Shown one piece after another: positions 27,130 to 36,361 of a stretch of 64,000 nucleotides of DNA. This DNA comes from Pseudomonas fragi (lineage in GTDB: Bacteria; Pseudomonadota; Gammaproteobacteria; Pseudomonadales; Pseudomonadaceae). Under the pieces are notes generated by a model. That model searched no databases. It had not been told where the DNA came from and saw only the letters and a list, made by a program, of their open reading frames with translations. Both the position numbers and the translations under genes were made by a program. How positions within the stretch are numbered: the stretch's first letter is position 1; every line of letters starts with the position of its first letter. The stretch is from the NCBI RefSeq assembly GCF_002269505.1, contig NZ_NQKQ01000020.1, forward strand, positions 27,651-91,650, in the 5' to 3' direction.

Positions 27130-30045
27130 TTATTCGCTATCCAGATGCAACGGCGAGATCACCCGGCCATCACTTTCAGCTTCACCCAGGGTGGCGTCGA
27201 TAAAGTACACACGATCGTCCGCCAACCCGCCCTTGTCCACTAGGTAGTCCTTGATGCTGCTGGCCCGGTCCTGACCCAGCTGACGCAACAGCACTTCGCT
27301 TTTGCTCCAGAAGTCGATCAGTGCCGCAGTCATCTTGGCAGCGCGTTCATCACGGCTCAGGTCTTTCCATTCTGCGGGCGGTTGCTGTTTGAGACGGGTG
27401 CGGTAGATACCTTCAAGTAACGGGCCTTTCTCATCATCCGGCACGGTGAGCAAACCCGCTTTGGCCGGGACTTTGTCACCACGACGTTGAAGGATCTTGT
27501 AGTAGTTGTACTGAAACTCGCGTTCAAGACGTTCTTTGGCAATAAGTGGGCCATCGCTGCTCTGTGCGGCCGTACCTTCGATCTCGAGGCGCAGGGCCGG
27601 GCGCTCTTTCAGCGCCTGGGCCAGGGTGTTCAGGGCTTTCTGTGCCTGCGGACTCAGCTCGCTTGATCCTGGCGCGAATGACACCGTACCCAGGTCTTCG
27701 GCACCACCGCCATTGATCAGCCCGCCAATGAACTTGAAGGGCGCCTGAGCTGCACGCAACACCAGGTTGCGCACGGTCTGCCAGATAATCGGCATCACGC
27801 TGAATTGCGGGTTGTTGAGGTCGCCGCTGATCGGCAGCTCGATGGAGATCTTGCCGTCGGTGTCCTTGAGCAAGGCAATTGCCAGCTTGATCGGCAGGTC
27901 CACCGCATCCGGGCTGTCGACCTTTTCCCCAAGTTGCAATTGCTCGACCACCAGTTTGTTTTCAGCTTTGAGCTGGCCATTGGTGATCAGGTAATGCAGG
28001 TCAAGATTCAGCCGGCCCTTGCGGATGCGGTAGCCGGCGAACTTGCCGGAGTAGGGGGTCAAGGTGGTCAGTTCTACACGCTTGAAGCTGGTGGCGATAT
28101 CCAGGCTGGCCATCGGGTCGAACGGGTTGACGCTACCCTTGATGGTCACAGGTGCATAACGGTCAACCTTGCCCGCAATATTCACCGGGGCAGGTTTGGG
28201 GTTACGGCTATCGATGGTGCCAATTTGCCCGTTGAGCTGTTGCACGGCCGTCTGAAAGTTGGGTGTAAGGCTAAAGTCGGCGAAGTTGGCCGAACCATCA
28301 TTGATCGCAATCGCGCCGATATGAATGCCCAGCGGCTTGTCTTTGCTGGCCGGGTTTTTGGCAGTGGTACTGCCTGCAGGTTGCGGGATCAGCAGGTCAT
28401 CGACGTTGGTGGTGCGGTCGTCGTTGATCATGAAGCGCACATAGGGTTTTTCGAAATTGACTGTGGCAATCGACAAGCTATCGCCGTGCTGATACTTCAC
28501 ATCACCCAGCACCAGTTTTTGCCACTTGAGGAAGTCGCGGTTTTTTAGTGTGTCCAGGGTGTGCAACTGTTCGACTTGGGCACGCCCCTCTACGGTAAAG
28601 GCCAGCGGCTCGGTACTTTTGAGGTTGACCGCCAGGTCGCTGCCGAGCATGCCGCTGCGCAGTTCAAGGCGGATAAAGGGATCGATATAGGCCTGGGCGA
28701 TACGCAGGTCGATATCTTTGGTGGTGACTTTGAGCCGGGCGCTGACCGGGCTCAGGTTGACGTCGCCGCTGGCGGTGAGTTTGCCCTGCTTGCCCACGCC
28801 GGTGTCGAGGTTGAGGGTAAAAGGCGAGCGGTTGAGGCTGTCGAAGTTTTTCAGGTTCACGTTGAGCGGGCCGACATCCAGCGCCACAGGGGTTTTCGGC
28901 TCATTGTCGGCGAGGTGGACGCGATAGTCGCGCAAGTCGACATCCTTGAGCAGCACGGCCCATGGTTTGCTCGGCGCCACGGGGGCTGCTTTCGGTGCTT
29001 CGACGGTCACCACTTCGGCGTTTTTGGCAGGCGCTTTTTCGGGCTGGCTGGCAAACAGTTTTTGCCAGTCAAGCTGGCCGTCTTTTTCCCGGGCGGCCCA
29101 GGTTTCGAGGTTCTGACTGTTGATCTTGCCGACCACCACTTCCTGTTTGGCCAGATCGACACGGGTGTCGCTGACTTCCAGGCGTTCCAGGCGAACCAGG
29201 GGGCGGCCATCTGGCGCATTGATCTTGAGCGGCGCGATGCTGGCCGTGGCGTTGCTCAGCACCATCTCGGTTTCTTTTGACAGGTTAAGGGTGTAGTCGG
29301 TGCTGAAATTCAACACGCCGTCTTCAAGCGCCAGCGGCAACGCATCGCGTACATAGGGCCACCAGACCTTCATCTTGCCATCGGTGACCTTCAGTTTGCC
29401 GGTCGAGGTAATGGGCACCAGGCTCAGCGTGCCGGTCCAGTCAATACGCCCGCCTGCGGGGCCTGCGGCCACCAGGGTCATGTCGGCGTTGTCATCGGGC
29501 AGAGTGCTAAGGTTTTTCAGCTCCAGGTCCATCGAGTCATACAAAAACTCGATGGGTTCGCTTGGGCGCATATCGGTGAAGTGCAGATAGCCGCCTGCCA
29601 GCTTGATGTTGTCAATGCGCATCGGGAACGGTTTGCTGTCCGGGTCGGCCGGGGTCGGCTCGCTGGCAGGCAGTTTGAACAGCTGGGTCAGGTTGAGGGT
29701 ACCGTCCTTGTTGAACAGCAGCTCGGTCTTGGGCTTGTCCAGCTCTACGGCGGCCAGGTGCAGGGCTTTTGTCCACAGGCTGTCGGCTTGCAGATTGGTG
29801 TAAAGCCGCTCGAAGCCGACCTGCTCCTTGCCCGGCTCACCGATCCGCAAGCCCCACAGCGTCAGCTCAAGGCTGAAGGGGTTGAACTCCAGCCGGTCGA
29901 GCCTGGCGGGCACCGTGGCGTAGTTGGCCAGTTGCTGGTTGATGATGCGCAGGCCAATGCCCGGCAAGATCAGGAAGCCAAGCACGCTGTAAAGTGCGAT
30001 GGCAATCAGCACGGCGCCAAGGGCGCGGATCAATCCTTTGAGCAT
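27130..30045 (-). CDS. DUF748 / AsmA-like envelope protein
   Basis: This is a large protein of 971 residues. A single N-terminal transmembrane anchor (about 8-30) is followed by a long series of beta-strand repeats typical of the AsmA/DUF748 group, which includes proteins proposed to bridge inner and outer membrane for lipid traffic or to limit outer-membrane protein assembly. The segment VSFAPGSSELSPQAQKALNTL near 790 resembles the start of an OmpA-like peptidoglycan-binding domain, and a charged C-terminus follows. It is transcribed alone. The ribosome-binding site is weak. Exact function is unknown. Confidence 0.8.
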   Translation of the reverse strand: MLKGLIRALGAVLIAIALYSVLGFLILPGIGLRIINQQLANYATVPARLDRLEFNPFSLELTLWGLRIGEPGKEQVGFERLYTNLQADSLWTKALHLAAVELDKPKTELLFNKDGTLNLTQLFKLPASEPTPADPDSKPFPMRIDNIKLAGGYLHFTDMRPSEPIEFLYDSMDLELKNLSTLPDDNADMTLVAAGPAGGRIDWTGTLSLVPITSTGKLKVTDGKMKVWWPYVRDALPLALEDGVLNFSTDYTLNLSKETEMVLSNATASIAPLKINAPDGRPLVRLERLEVSDTRVDLAKQEVVVGKINSQNLETWAAREKDGQLDWQKLFASQPEKAPAKNAEVVTVEAPKAAPVAPSKPWAVLLKDVDLRDYRVHLADNEPKTPVALDVGPLNVNLKNFDSLNRSPFTLNLDTGVGKQGKLTASGDVNLSPVSARLKVTTKDIDLRIAQAYIDPFIRLELRSGMLGSDLAVNLKSTEPLAFTVEGRAQVEQLHTLDTLKNRDFLKWQKLVLGDVKYQHGDSLSIATVNFEKPYVRFMINDDRTTNVDDLLIPQPAGSTTAKNPASKDKPLGIHIGAIAINDGSANFADFSLTPNFQTAVQQLNGQIGTIDSRNPKPAPVNIAGKVDRYAPVTIKGSVNPFDPMASLDIATSFKRVELTTLTPYSGKFAGYRIRKGRLNLDLHYLITNGQLKAENKLVVEQLQLGEKVDSPDAVDLPIKLAIALLKDTDGKISIELPISGDLNNPQFSVMPIIWQTVRNLVLRAAQAPFKFIGGLINGGGAEDLGTVSFAPGSSELSPQAQKALNTLAQALKERPALRLEIEGTAAQSSDGPLIAKERLEREFQYNYYKILQRRGDKVPAKAGLLTVPDDEKGPLLEGIYRTRLKQQPPAEWKDLSRDERAAKMTAALIDFWSKSEVLLRQLGQDRASSIKDYLVDKGGLADDRVYFIDATLGEAESDGRVISPLHLDSE

Positions 30046-30133
30046 GTGGGGCGTCGTCTATAGCAGTCGGAAGTGCCTTGGAGTATGGCACGCGTTTCTG
30101 GTTCCGAGACGAACGCCGTATTTGGAGAATGGA

Positions 30134-31147
30134 TTAAAACTGAAGGATCAAGGTTTTCAGCGGCGGCTGCTGGTCCATGGAGGGGAAATCGCTGGCCGGG
30201 GTCATGACCTGCCAGTCGCGGACCGGGCGTCCGGCTTTCTCGGCACAACGCAAAACCTGTTCGCGCCAGTCATCCATGCTGACCTTTGCCAGGTTATTGC
30301 AGCAGATCAGCACGCCGTCCGGTGCTGTGGTCAATACGGCAGGCTTGAGCAGGCTTTGGTAGTCACGCAGCAGATCGACCGTGCCGAATGCGCTCTTGGC
30401 CCAGGCTGGCGGGTCGAGCAACACCAGGTCGTATTCACGCTGATCCATACGCGGGTAAGCGGGCAGCTTGTGGCGGCGCTGGATGATCGGCAAACCGGCC
30501 AGTTGGCGGATAGCCGCAAAATAGTCCGATTGCACAAACTTCATCTTTGCCAGTTCAGGGTTCAGCAGGCCGTTTTCGCGGCCAACTGCCAGATTGCCTT
30601 CGGCGAAGTCGAGGTTACAGACTTCACTGGCCCCGCCCGCAGCGGCACTCAGGCCCACACCGCAGGTGTAGGAAAACAGATTGAGCACGCTTTTACCGGC
30701 ACTGTGCTGCTTGACCCAGCCACGGGCATTGCGCAGGTCGAGGAACAGCAGTGGGTCTTGCCCGGCATGGCGGCCGCGCACCCGGTACTTGAGGCCCCAT
30801 TCGTGACCGACGGTGTCTTGAAGGGCTGCGTCTTCGGCGCGGTACACGGTGTCTTCGCGGTCGATACGCGAGTTGCCCTGGGAGCGGTCGTTGTAGACCA
30901 GCAGCAGGTCGAGGCCCAGGTGGCGGTTGATGGCTTCGTGCAGTTGCAGCAAGTCATCGCGCTCAAGGCGTTGATGAAAGCTTTGCACCAGCAGTTGCGG
31001 GCCGTAACGGTCGATGGTCAGGCCGCCGGCGCCTTCCTGGCTGCCGTGGAACAGGCGATAACAGTCGGTGCCCTGAGCGTGCAGCTCGGCCAACAAGTCT
31101 TTACGGTTATCGAGGGCGGCGCGCAGCGCCTGATTCAAGAAAGACAT
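30134..31147 (-). CDS. class I SAM-dependent methyltransferase, RlmI-like
   Basis: This protein of 337 residues belongs to the COG1092-type group of 23S rRNA cytosine-5 methyltransferases. It shows VLNLFSYTCGVGLSAAAGG (SAM motif I, near 153-171), the acidic motif in CNLDFAE, and the DPPAWAKSAFG motif IV near 243. It lacks the N-terminal PUA domain of RlmI and instead opens with MSFLNQALRAALDNRKDLL. The substrate is probably rRNA but not proven. It lies 88 nt upstream of the DUF748 gene on the same strand, with a REPIN before it. Confidence 0.75.
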   Translation of the reverse strand: MSFLNQALRAALDNRKDLLAELHAQGTDCYRLFHGSQEGAGGLTIDRYGPQLLVQSFHQRLERDDLLQLHEAINRHLGLDLLLVYNDRSQGNSRIDREDTVYRAEDAALQDTVGHEWGLKYRVRGRHAGQDPLLFLDLRNARGWVKQHSAGKSVLNLFSYTCGVGLSAAAGGASEVCNLDFAEGNLAVGRENGLLNPELAKMKFVQSDYFAAIRQLAGLPIIQRRHKLPAYPRMDQREYDLVLLDPPAWAKSAFGTVDLLRDYQSLLKPAVLTTAPDGVLICCNNLAKVSMDDWREQVLRCAEKAGRPVRDWQVMTPASDFPSMDQQPPLKTLILQF

Positions 31148-31212
31148 GCGTTGCGCCTTGGGGGACAGATAAGGCGCGGCAGTTTAGCAGAATAGGATGT
31201 ACGAAACTTCAG

Positions 31213-31299
31213 TGTGGGAGCGAGCTTGCTCGCGATTGCATCACCGCAGTGAAGCAGGCAGGCCGCATTGCCGGCATCGCGAGCAAGCCCGCTCCCACA
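31213..31299. repeat. REPIN (paired inverted REP)
   Basis: The left arm starts GTGGGAGCGAGCTTGCTCGCG and the right arm ends CGCGAGCAAGCCCGCTCCCAC, in inverted orientation around about 40 nt. This is the standard Pseudomonas REPIN, mobilised in trans by RAYT transposases. It lies between the methyltransferase and the thiolase gene. Confidence 0.85.
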
Positions 31300-31309
31300 G
31301 AGGACGTGG

Positions 31310-32491
31310 TTACTCGCGCTCGATTGCCAGCGCTACGCCCTGACCACCGCCGATGCACAAGGTGGCCAGGCCTTTTTTGGCGTCGCGCTTGAGCATTTCG
31401 TGGAGCAGGGTGACCAGGATACGGCAGCCCGAGGCACCAATCGGGTGGCCAATGGCAATTGCGCCGCCGTTGACGTTGACCTTGCTCGCGTCCCAGTTCA
31501 ATTCCTGGCCCACGGTCAGCGCTTGCGCGGCGAACGCTTCGTTGGCTTCGATCAGGTCCAGTTGTTGCAGCGTCCAGCCGGCTTTGCTCAGGCAGCGCTG
31601 GGTAGCACTGACCGGGCCGATGCCCATGATGGCCGGGTCGACACCGGCATTGGCATAGGCCGCGATTCTGGCCAGTACCGGCAGGCCCAGGGCCTTGGCC
31701 TTGGTGGCGCTCATAAGCATCACGGCGGCTGCGCCGTCATTGAGTGAAGAGGCGTTACCCGCGGTGACAGAACCGTCTTTTTTGAATGCAGGACGCAGTT
31801 TGGCCAATGACTCGGCCGTAGTCCCGGCGCGCGGTTGCTCGTCGGTGGTGAATGCGATCGGGTCGCCTTTGCGCTGCGGGATCAGGACGGGCGTGATCTC
31901 ATCGACAAAGCGTCCGGCTTCAATTGCGGCAGTGGCTTTTTGCTGTGAGGCTGCGGCGAAGGCGTCTTGCGCTTCACGGCTGATGCCGTACTTGTCCACA
32001 AGGTTCTCAGCGGTGATGCCCATGTGGTAGTCGTTGAATGCATCCCACAGGCCATCGCTGATCATTGTATCGACGACCTGAGCGTGGCCCATGCGCAAAC
32101 CGGTGCGGGCGCCGGGCATGATGTAATTGGACAGGCTCATGTTTTCCTGGCCACCGGCGATGATCACCTCTGCATCACCGCAACGAATGGCCTGGGCACC
32201 CAGGTGCAGGGCCTTGAGGCCCGAGCCGCAGACTTTGTTCAGGGTCAGTGCCGGCACCGCAAAAGGCAGCCCGGCCTTGATTGCCGCCTGGCGGGCAGGG
32301 TTTTGCCCGGCACCGGCGGTCAGTACCTGGCCCATGATCACTTCGTCGACCTGGGCGCCATCCAGGCCGGTCTGTGCGAGTAACTGACGAATGACTGCGG
32401 CACCCAGTTCTACGGCAGGTACATGGGCCAGCGAACCTTGAAAGCTGCCAACGGCGGTGCGGGTAGCCGCAACGATTACGACGTCTTGCAT
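31310..32491 (-). CDS. acetyl-CoA acetyltransferase (thiolase)
   Basis: This biosynthetic-type thiolase of 393 residues condenses or cleaves acetoacetyl-CoA. The acyl-accepting cysteine is in NKVCGSGLKALHLG near 84-97. GGQENMS, NEAFAAQAL, the histidine in NGGAIAIGHPIGASG, and the second cysteine in CIGGGQG near 382 are all present. The start giving MQDVVIVAATRT follows GAGGA; an upstream in-frame ATG is unsupported. No other acetoacetate or polyhydroxyalkanoate gene is adjacent, so the pathway is not set by context. It resembles AtoB/PhbA-type enzymes. Confidence 0.9.
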   Translation of the reverse strand: MQDVVIVAATRTAVGSFQGSLAHVPAVELGAAVIRQLLAQTGLDGAQVDEVIMGQVLTAGAGQNPARQAAIKAGLPFAVPALTLNKVCGSGLKALHLGAQAIRCGDAEVIIAGGQENMSLSNYIMPGARTGLRMGHAQVVDTMISDGLWDAFNDYHMGITAENLVDKYGISREAQDAFAAASQQKATAAIEAGRFVDEITPVLIPQRKGDPIAFTTDEQPRAGTTAESLAKLRPAFKKDGSVTAGNASSLNDGAAAVMLMSATKAKALGLPVLARIAAYANAGVDPAIMGIGPVSATQRCLSKAGWTLQQLDLIEANEAFAAQALTVGQELNWDASKVNVNGGAIAIGHPIGASGCRILVTLLHEMLKRDAKKGLATLCIGGGQGVALAIERE

Positions 32492-32567
32492 TACTTGAGT
32501 CCTCTTTATTCTTGGAGTGTTGTGCTCGGAATCAGGCGGGCATGGTGGCATAAATCGGTGTTGAGTT

Positions 32568-32632
32568 CATCGCGGGCAGGCCCGCTCCCACAAGAGCGCC
32601 ACAGATCCTATGGGAGCGGGCTTGCCCGCGAT
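32568..32632. repeat. REP pair in the outward orientation
   Basis: Two REP sequences lie back to back: ATCGCGGGCAGGCCCGCTCC on the left and GGAGCGGGCTTGCCCGCGAT on the right, separated by about 22 nt. Here the GGGAGC ends face inward and the CGCGAT ends face outward, the reverse of the other two REPINs in the window. Confidence 0.8.
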
Positions 32633-32648
32633 GGCAGCGCAGCGGTTT

Positions 32649-33518
32649 TCAGCCAAGCCCCATGCGCCGTCGCGCTCGCTGTACCGAGCCGTTGCGCACG
32701 GCCCAACGCAGAATCGGTGCGGTGCTGTTCACCCCGGCCCGTACCAGTTTGCGAACCGTCGGGCCTTGATGCAGGCCCAGCTGGTCGCTGGCCCAGTCGG
32801 GCAGCAAGTCGATCCCGGCCTGCATCATCAGTGCGCCAAAAGGTTTGGCCAGCAGGCTGGGAGCAGGGGCGTTGAGCAGCAGGCGAATGACTTCACGGCT
32901 GCGCTCATCGCACAGCAATTTCGGGCGGATGCTGTCAAGGTAGTCGGCTACTTGCTGACGTGAGCGCGGTACGTGGGTGGCGCCCAGGCGTTCAGCGATC
33001 ACGGCGATTTCGTCGTAGTAGCGGTCCTGATCTTGCGCGGATAAATGCGGGTTGCGATAGCGCAGGTGGGCGGCGAGAAAGTTGCTGACTTCGGCCACAT
33101 GCACCCAGGTCAGCAGTTCGGGATCGCTGGCGGCATAGGGGCGGCCATCGAGGCCGGTGCCGGTAACCTGCAGGTGGATGGTGCGCACCTTGTCGATCAG
33201 CCAGTTGGCATCGCCGCTGGCGCCGAAGGTTGTGCCTGAAATGAACTGCCCGGTACGGCGTAGCCGACCCAGCATGTCTTCACGGAAATTGGAGTGGTCC
33301 CACACCCCGGCCAGGGCCAGTGGGTGCAAGGCTTGCAGCATCAAGGCGCTGATGCCGCCAATCAGCATGCTGGTGAAATCACCGTGTACCTGCCAACTGA
33401 TGGAGTCCGGGCCGAACAGGCCGGGGTCGCCCTTGGGGTTTTCGAGGTCGAGCTTGCCGAGGGAAAGCCCGGTCAGGCTCATGATCTGGCGCTCGATGGG
33501 GCGGCGGATAAAGTCCAT
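32649..33518 (-). CDS. DUF2236 / MpaB-family oxygenase-like protein
   Basis: This 289-residue protein matches the DUF2236 family, related to latex-clearing protein and MpaB oxygenases. Family features are the N-terminal segment with WQVHGDFTSMLIGGISALMLQALHP and the central HVAEVSNFLAAHLRY. Histidines at the start of the domain and in the central helix may bind heme, but this is inferred from the family. AGAAAGG precedes the ATG. It lies 52 nt downstream of pgi on the same strand. The physiological substrate is unknown. Confidence 0.75.
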   Translation of the reverse strand: MDFIRRPIERQIMSLTGLSLGKLDLENPKGDPGLFGPDSISWQVHGDFTSMLIGGISALMLQALHPLALAGVWDHSNFREDMLGRLRRTGQFISGTTFGASGDANWLIDKVRTIHLQVTGTGLDGRPYAASDPELLTWVHVAEVSNFLAAHLRYRNPHLSAQDQDRYYDEIAVIAERLGATHVPRSRQQVADYLDSIRPKLLCDERSREVIRLLLNAPAPSLLAKPFGALMMQAGIDLLPDWASDQLGLHQGPTVRKLVRAGVNSTAPILRWAVRNGSVQRARRRMGLG

Positions 33519-33570
33519 GATGCCTTTCTCGATGGTGCCAGCCAGTCGGTGAAGACTGGCTGGCTATCAA

Positions 33571-35235
33571 TCAACCGCGATGACGACCGCGGAAGTAGTT
33601 GATCAGACCTTGGGTCGATGCATCGTCGGCAGGCTCTTCCTGAATGCCGGTCAGGCGGTTGTAGACGCCCTTGCCCAGCTCCTTGCCCAGCTCAACACCC
33701 CATTGGTCGAAGGCGTTGATGCCCCAGATCACGCTTTGCACAAAGACCTTGTGCTCGTACAGCGCAACCAGTGCACCCAGGCGACGCGGGCTGATGCGTT
33801 CAACCACCAGGGTGTTGCTCGGACGGTTGCCCGGGATCACCTTGTGCGGCGCCAGTTTTTGCACCTCTTCTTCGCTCATGCCCTTGTCGCGCAATTCAGC
33901 TTCGGCTTCTTCGCGGGTTTTACCCAGCATCAGCGCCTGGCTTTGCGACAGGCAGTTGGCATACAGCCACTGATGGTGATCTGCCACAGGGTTGAAGCTG
34001 ACGATCGGCACGATAAAGTCGGCCGGGATCAGTTGGGTGCCCTGGTGCAGCAATTGGTGATACGCATGCTGACCGTTGCAGCCCACGCCGCCCCAGATCA
34101 CCGGGCCAGTATCGGTTGACACCGGAGTACCGTCCTGGCGCACGCTCTTGCCGTTGGATTCCATGTCCAGCTGTTGCAAGTGCTTGGTGATGTTGCGCAG
34201 GTAGTGGTCGTACGGCAGGATCGCGTGGCTTTGCGCGCCCCAGAAGTTGCCATACCACACGCCCAGTGCGGCCATGAGTACCGGCATGTTCTGTTCGAAC
34301 GGCGCGGTCTGGAAGTGCTGGTCCATGCTGTAGGCGCCGGACAGCAGCTCTTTGAAGTTGGACATGCCGATGGCCAGGGCAATTGGCAAGCCGATGGCCG
34401 ACCACAGCGAGTAACGACCGCCGACCCAGTCCCACATCGGGAAGATGTTCTCTTCACGAATGCCGAATGCCACGGCTGCCGCATTGTTGCTCGATACGGC
34501 GATAAAGTGGCGATGCAACTCAGCTTCGGAACCGCCCTGGGCCAGGTACCAGGCGCGTGCCGCCTGGGCGTTTTTCAGGGTTTCGAGGGTGTTGAACGAC
34601 TTGGACGAAACAATAAACAGCGTGGTTTCAGCGCGCAGTTTTGCGGTCAGTTCATGGAACTCACTGCCGTCGATGTTCGCCAGGTAATGGCAGCGCACAC
34701 CTTTTTGCGCGTAGGACAGCAACGCTTCAGAAACCAGCTCAGGGCCGAGGAACGAGCCGCCGATGCCGATGTTGACGATATCGGTGATTGGCTTCTCGGT
34801 GTAGCCGCGCCACAGACCGTCGTGAATCCGGCCGACCAGCTCGGTCATCTGGTTCAGGACTTTATGCACCTCGGGCATGATGTTCACGCCGTTGACCGAC
34901 AGTTTGTCGGCCACCGGGCGACGCAGCGCGGTGTGCAGGGCCGGGCGACCTTCGGAGGCGTTGACGATTTCGCCGCCGAACAGCGACTTGATCGCGCCTT
35001 TGAGGTCAACCTCATTGGCGAGGTCGACCAGCAAGTCGCGGGTTTCGCTGGTGATCAGGTTTTTCGAGTAGTCCAGAAACAGCCCGCAGCTACTCAGGGT
35101 GAATTCTTCAAAACGCTTCGGGTTGCTGTTGAACGCATCGCGCATGCTGAAGTTCTGCATGCCGGCGCGGTGAAGTTTCAACGCCTGCCAGGCGGGCAGG
35201 GCGGTAACGTCGTGAGGGGTGCGGTAGTACGCCAT
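33571..35235 (-). CDS. pgi: glucose-6-phosphate isomerase
   Basis: Pgi interconverts glucose-6-phosphate and fructose-6-phosphate. It has 554 residues, the normal length for the gammaproteobacterial type. The sugar-phosphate site NIGIGGSFLGPELV is near 153, SSKSFNTLETLKN near 210, and the family signature GGRYSLWSAIGL with catalytic Glu/His/Lys in the later motifs (GNFWGAQSHAILPYD, FDQWGVELGK). A perfect TGAAACGTTTCA palindrome lies 200 nt upstream. In PAO1 panD lies between panC and pgi; it is absent here. Confidence 0.97.
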   Translation of the reverse strand: MAYYRTPHDVTALPAWQALKLHRAGMQNFSMRDAFNSNPKRFEEFTLSSCGLFLDYSKNLITSETRDLLVDLANEVDLKGAIKSLFGGEIVNASEGRPALHTALRRPVADKLSVNGVNIMPEVHKVLNQMTELVGRIHDGLWRGYTEKPITDIVNIGIGGSFLGPELVSEALLSYAQKGVRCHYLANIDGSEFHELTAKLRAETTLFIVSSKSFNTLETLKNAQAARAWYLAQGGSEAELHRHFIAVSSNNAAAVAFGIREENIFPMWDWVGGRYSLWSAIGLPIALAIGMSNFKELLSGAYSMDQHFQTAPFEQNMPVLMAALGVWYGNFWGAQSHAILPYDHYLRNITKHLQQLDMESNGKSVRQDGTPVSTDTGPVIWGGVGCNGQHAYHQLLHQGTQLIPADFIVPIVSFNPVADHHQWLYANCLSQSQALMLGKTREEAEAELRDKGMSEEEVQKLAPHKVIPGNRPSNTLVVERISPRRLGALVALYEHKVFVQSVIWGINAFDQWGVELGKELGKGVYNRLTGIQEEPADDASTQGLINYFRGRHRG

Positions 35236-35436
35236 CGCTGCGGATATCCTTTTTGCTTGAACTGCCTTTGGACACTGAAAACACCTACGCCTGCTTTTTA
35301 TTGTTCAGGCGTTCGGTCGGTCTGATTCTGCACGTTAACTGAAAGCAGGGCGATTACAGTAACCTTCGCGCCTGCTTCTGTCTTGGCTTTGTCTGACACC
35401 GAGAAGTAACTTTTGTCACAGTTACGTCACAGCAGG

Positions 35437-35448
35437 TGAAACGTTTCA
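35437..35448. promoter_or_regulatory. candidate Cra/FruR operator upstream of pgi
   Basis: TGAAACGTTTCA is a perfect 12-bp palindrome and equals the core of the E. coli Cra (FruR) consensus. It lies in the panC-pgi spacer, about 200 nt before pgi and 53 nt after the panC stop. Binding by the Pseudomonas FruR/Cra homologue is inference. Confidence 0.4.
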
Positions 35449-35500
35449 GTGTTTCTTCTTGAAGTGCGGGTCATTCCGCGGTTCCGCACAGGCGACTCTG

Positions 35501-36361
35501 TCAGAGCGCGCTGTCGAGATTCAGATGTACGTTGTCGATCAAACGGGTGGCGCCCAGGAAGGCAGCCACCAGAATCACGATATCGCGATCGCTGGCCTGT
35601 GCCGGGAGCAGGGTTTGCCCCTGGCGTACTTCCAGGTAGTCCGGGCGAAAGCCGAGGGCTTCGATTTGCGCCAGATGCTGGCGCACCAGTGCCGGGTAAT
35701 CGCGCTCACCGGCTTCGATGGCGCGCGCCATTTCACTCAGGTGACGGTACAGGGCTGGCGCCAGGGCTCGCTGCTCTTCGCTCAGGTAACCATTGCGCGA
35801 AGACAGGGCCAGGCCGTCTTCGGCGCGTACGGTGGGTTCGCTGATGATCTGGATCGGGAAATTGAGGTCGTTGACCATCGCGCGAATGACTGCCAACTGC
35901 TGGTAGTCCTTTTGCCCGAAGATCGCCAGGTCGGGCTGAACCATGTTGAACAGCTTGCTGACCACGGTTGTCACGCCATCAAAATGCCCCGGGCGACGGC
36001 TGCCGCACAGTTCATTGCTCAATTTGGCAGCAGTAACGCGCGTCAGCCCCTCCATGCCGTTGGGGTACATCTCTTCAACGGTCGGGGCAAACAGCAAGTC
36101 GCAGCCTGCCTGCAGGAGTCTTTCCTGATCGGCTGCCAGGGTACGCGGGTAGGTATCGAGGTCTTCGTTGGCGCCAAATTGCAGCGGGTTGACGAAAATG
36201 CTCGCCACCACAAAGTCGGCCTGTTGCGCGGCGGTGGTTACCAGCGCGCCATGGCCACTGTGCAGATTGCCCATGGTTGGAACCAGTGCTATCTGTTTGC
36301 CTTCACGGCGTGCGCGGGCGATGACGGCGCGCAGTTCGCGAACGGTTTTAACTGTGTTCAT
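35501..36361 (-). CDS. panC: pantoate-beta-alanine ligase
   Basis: PanC condenses pantoate and beta-alanine to pantothenate with ATP. It has 286 residues. The nucleotidyl-transferase signatures are VPTMGNLHSGHGAL near 27-40 and the KMSK-like region SSRNGYLSEEQR near 181. VFGQKDYQQL-type segment IFGQKDYQQLAVIR is present near 145. Its ATG overlaps the panB stop by 4 nt, so panB and panC are one coupled operon. panD is not next to them. Confidence 0.97.
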   Translation of the reverse strand: MNTVKTVRELRAVIARARREGKQIALVPTMGNLHSGHGALVTTAAQQADFVVASIFVNPLQFGANEDLDTYPRTLAADQERLLQAGCDLLFAPTVEEMYPNGMEGLTRVTAAKLSNELCGSRRPGHFDGVTTVVSKLFNMVQPDLAIFGQKDYQQLAVIRAMVNDLNFPIQIISEPTVRAEDGLALSSRNGYLSEEQRALAPALYRHLSEMARAIEAGERDYPALVRQHLAQIEALGFRPDYLEVRQGQTLLPAQASDRDIVILVAAFLGATRLIDNVHLNLDSAL

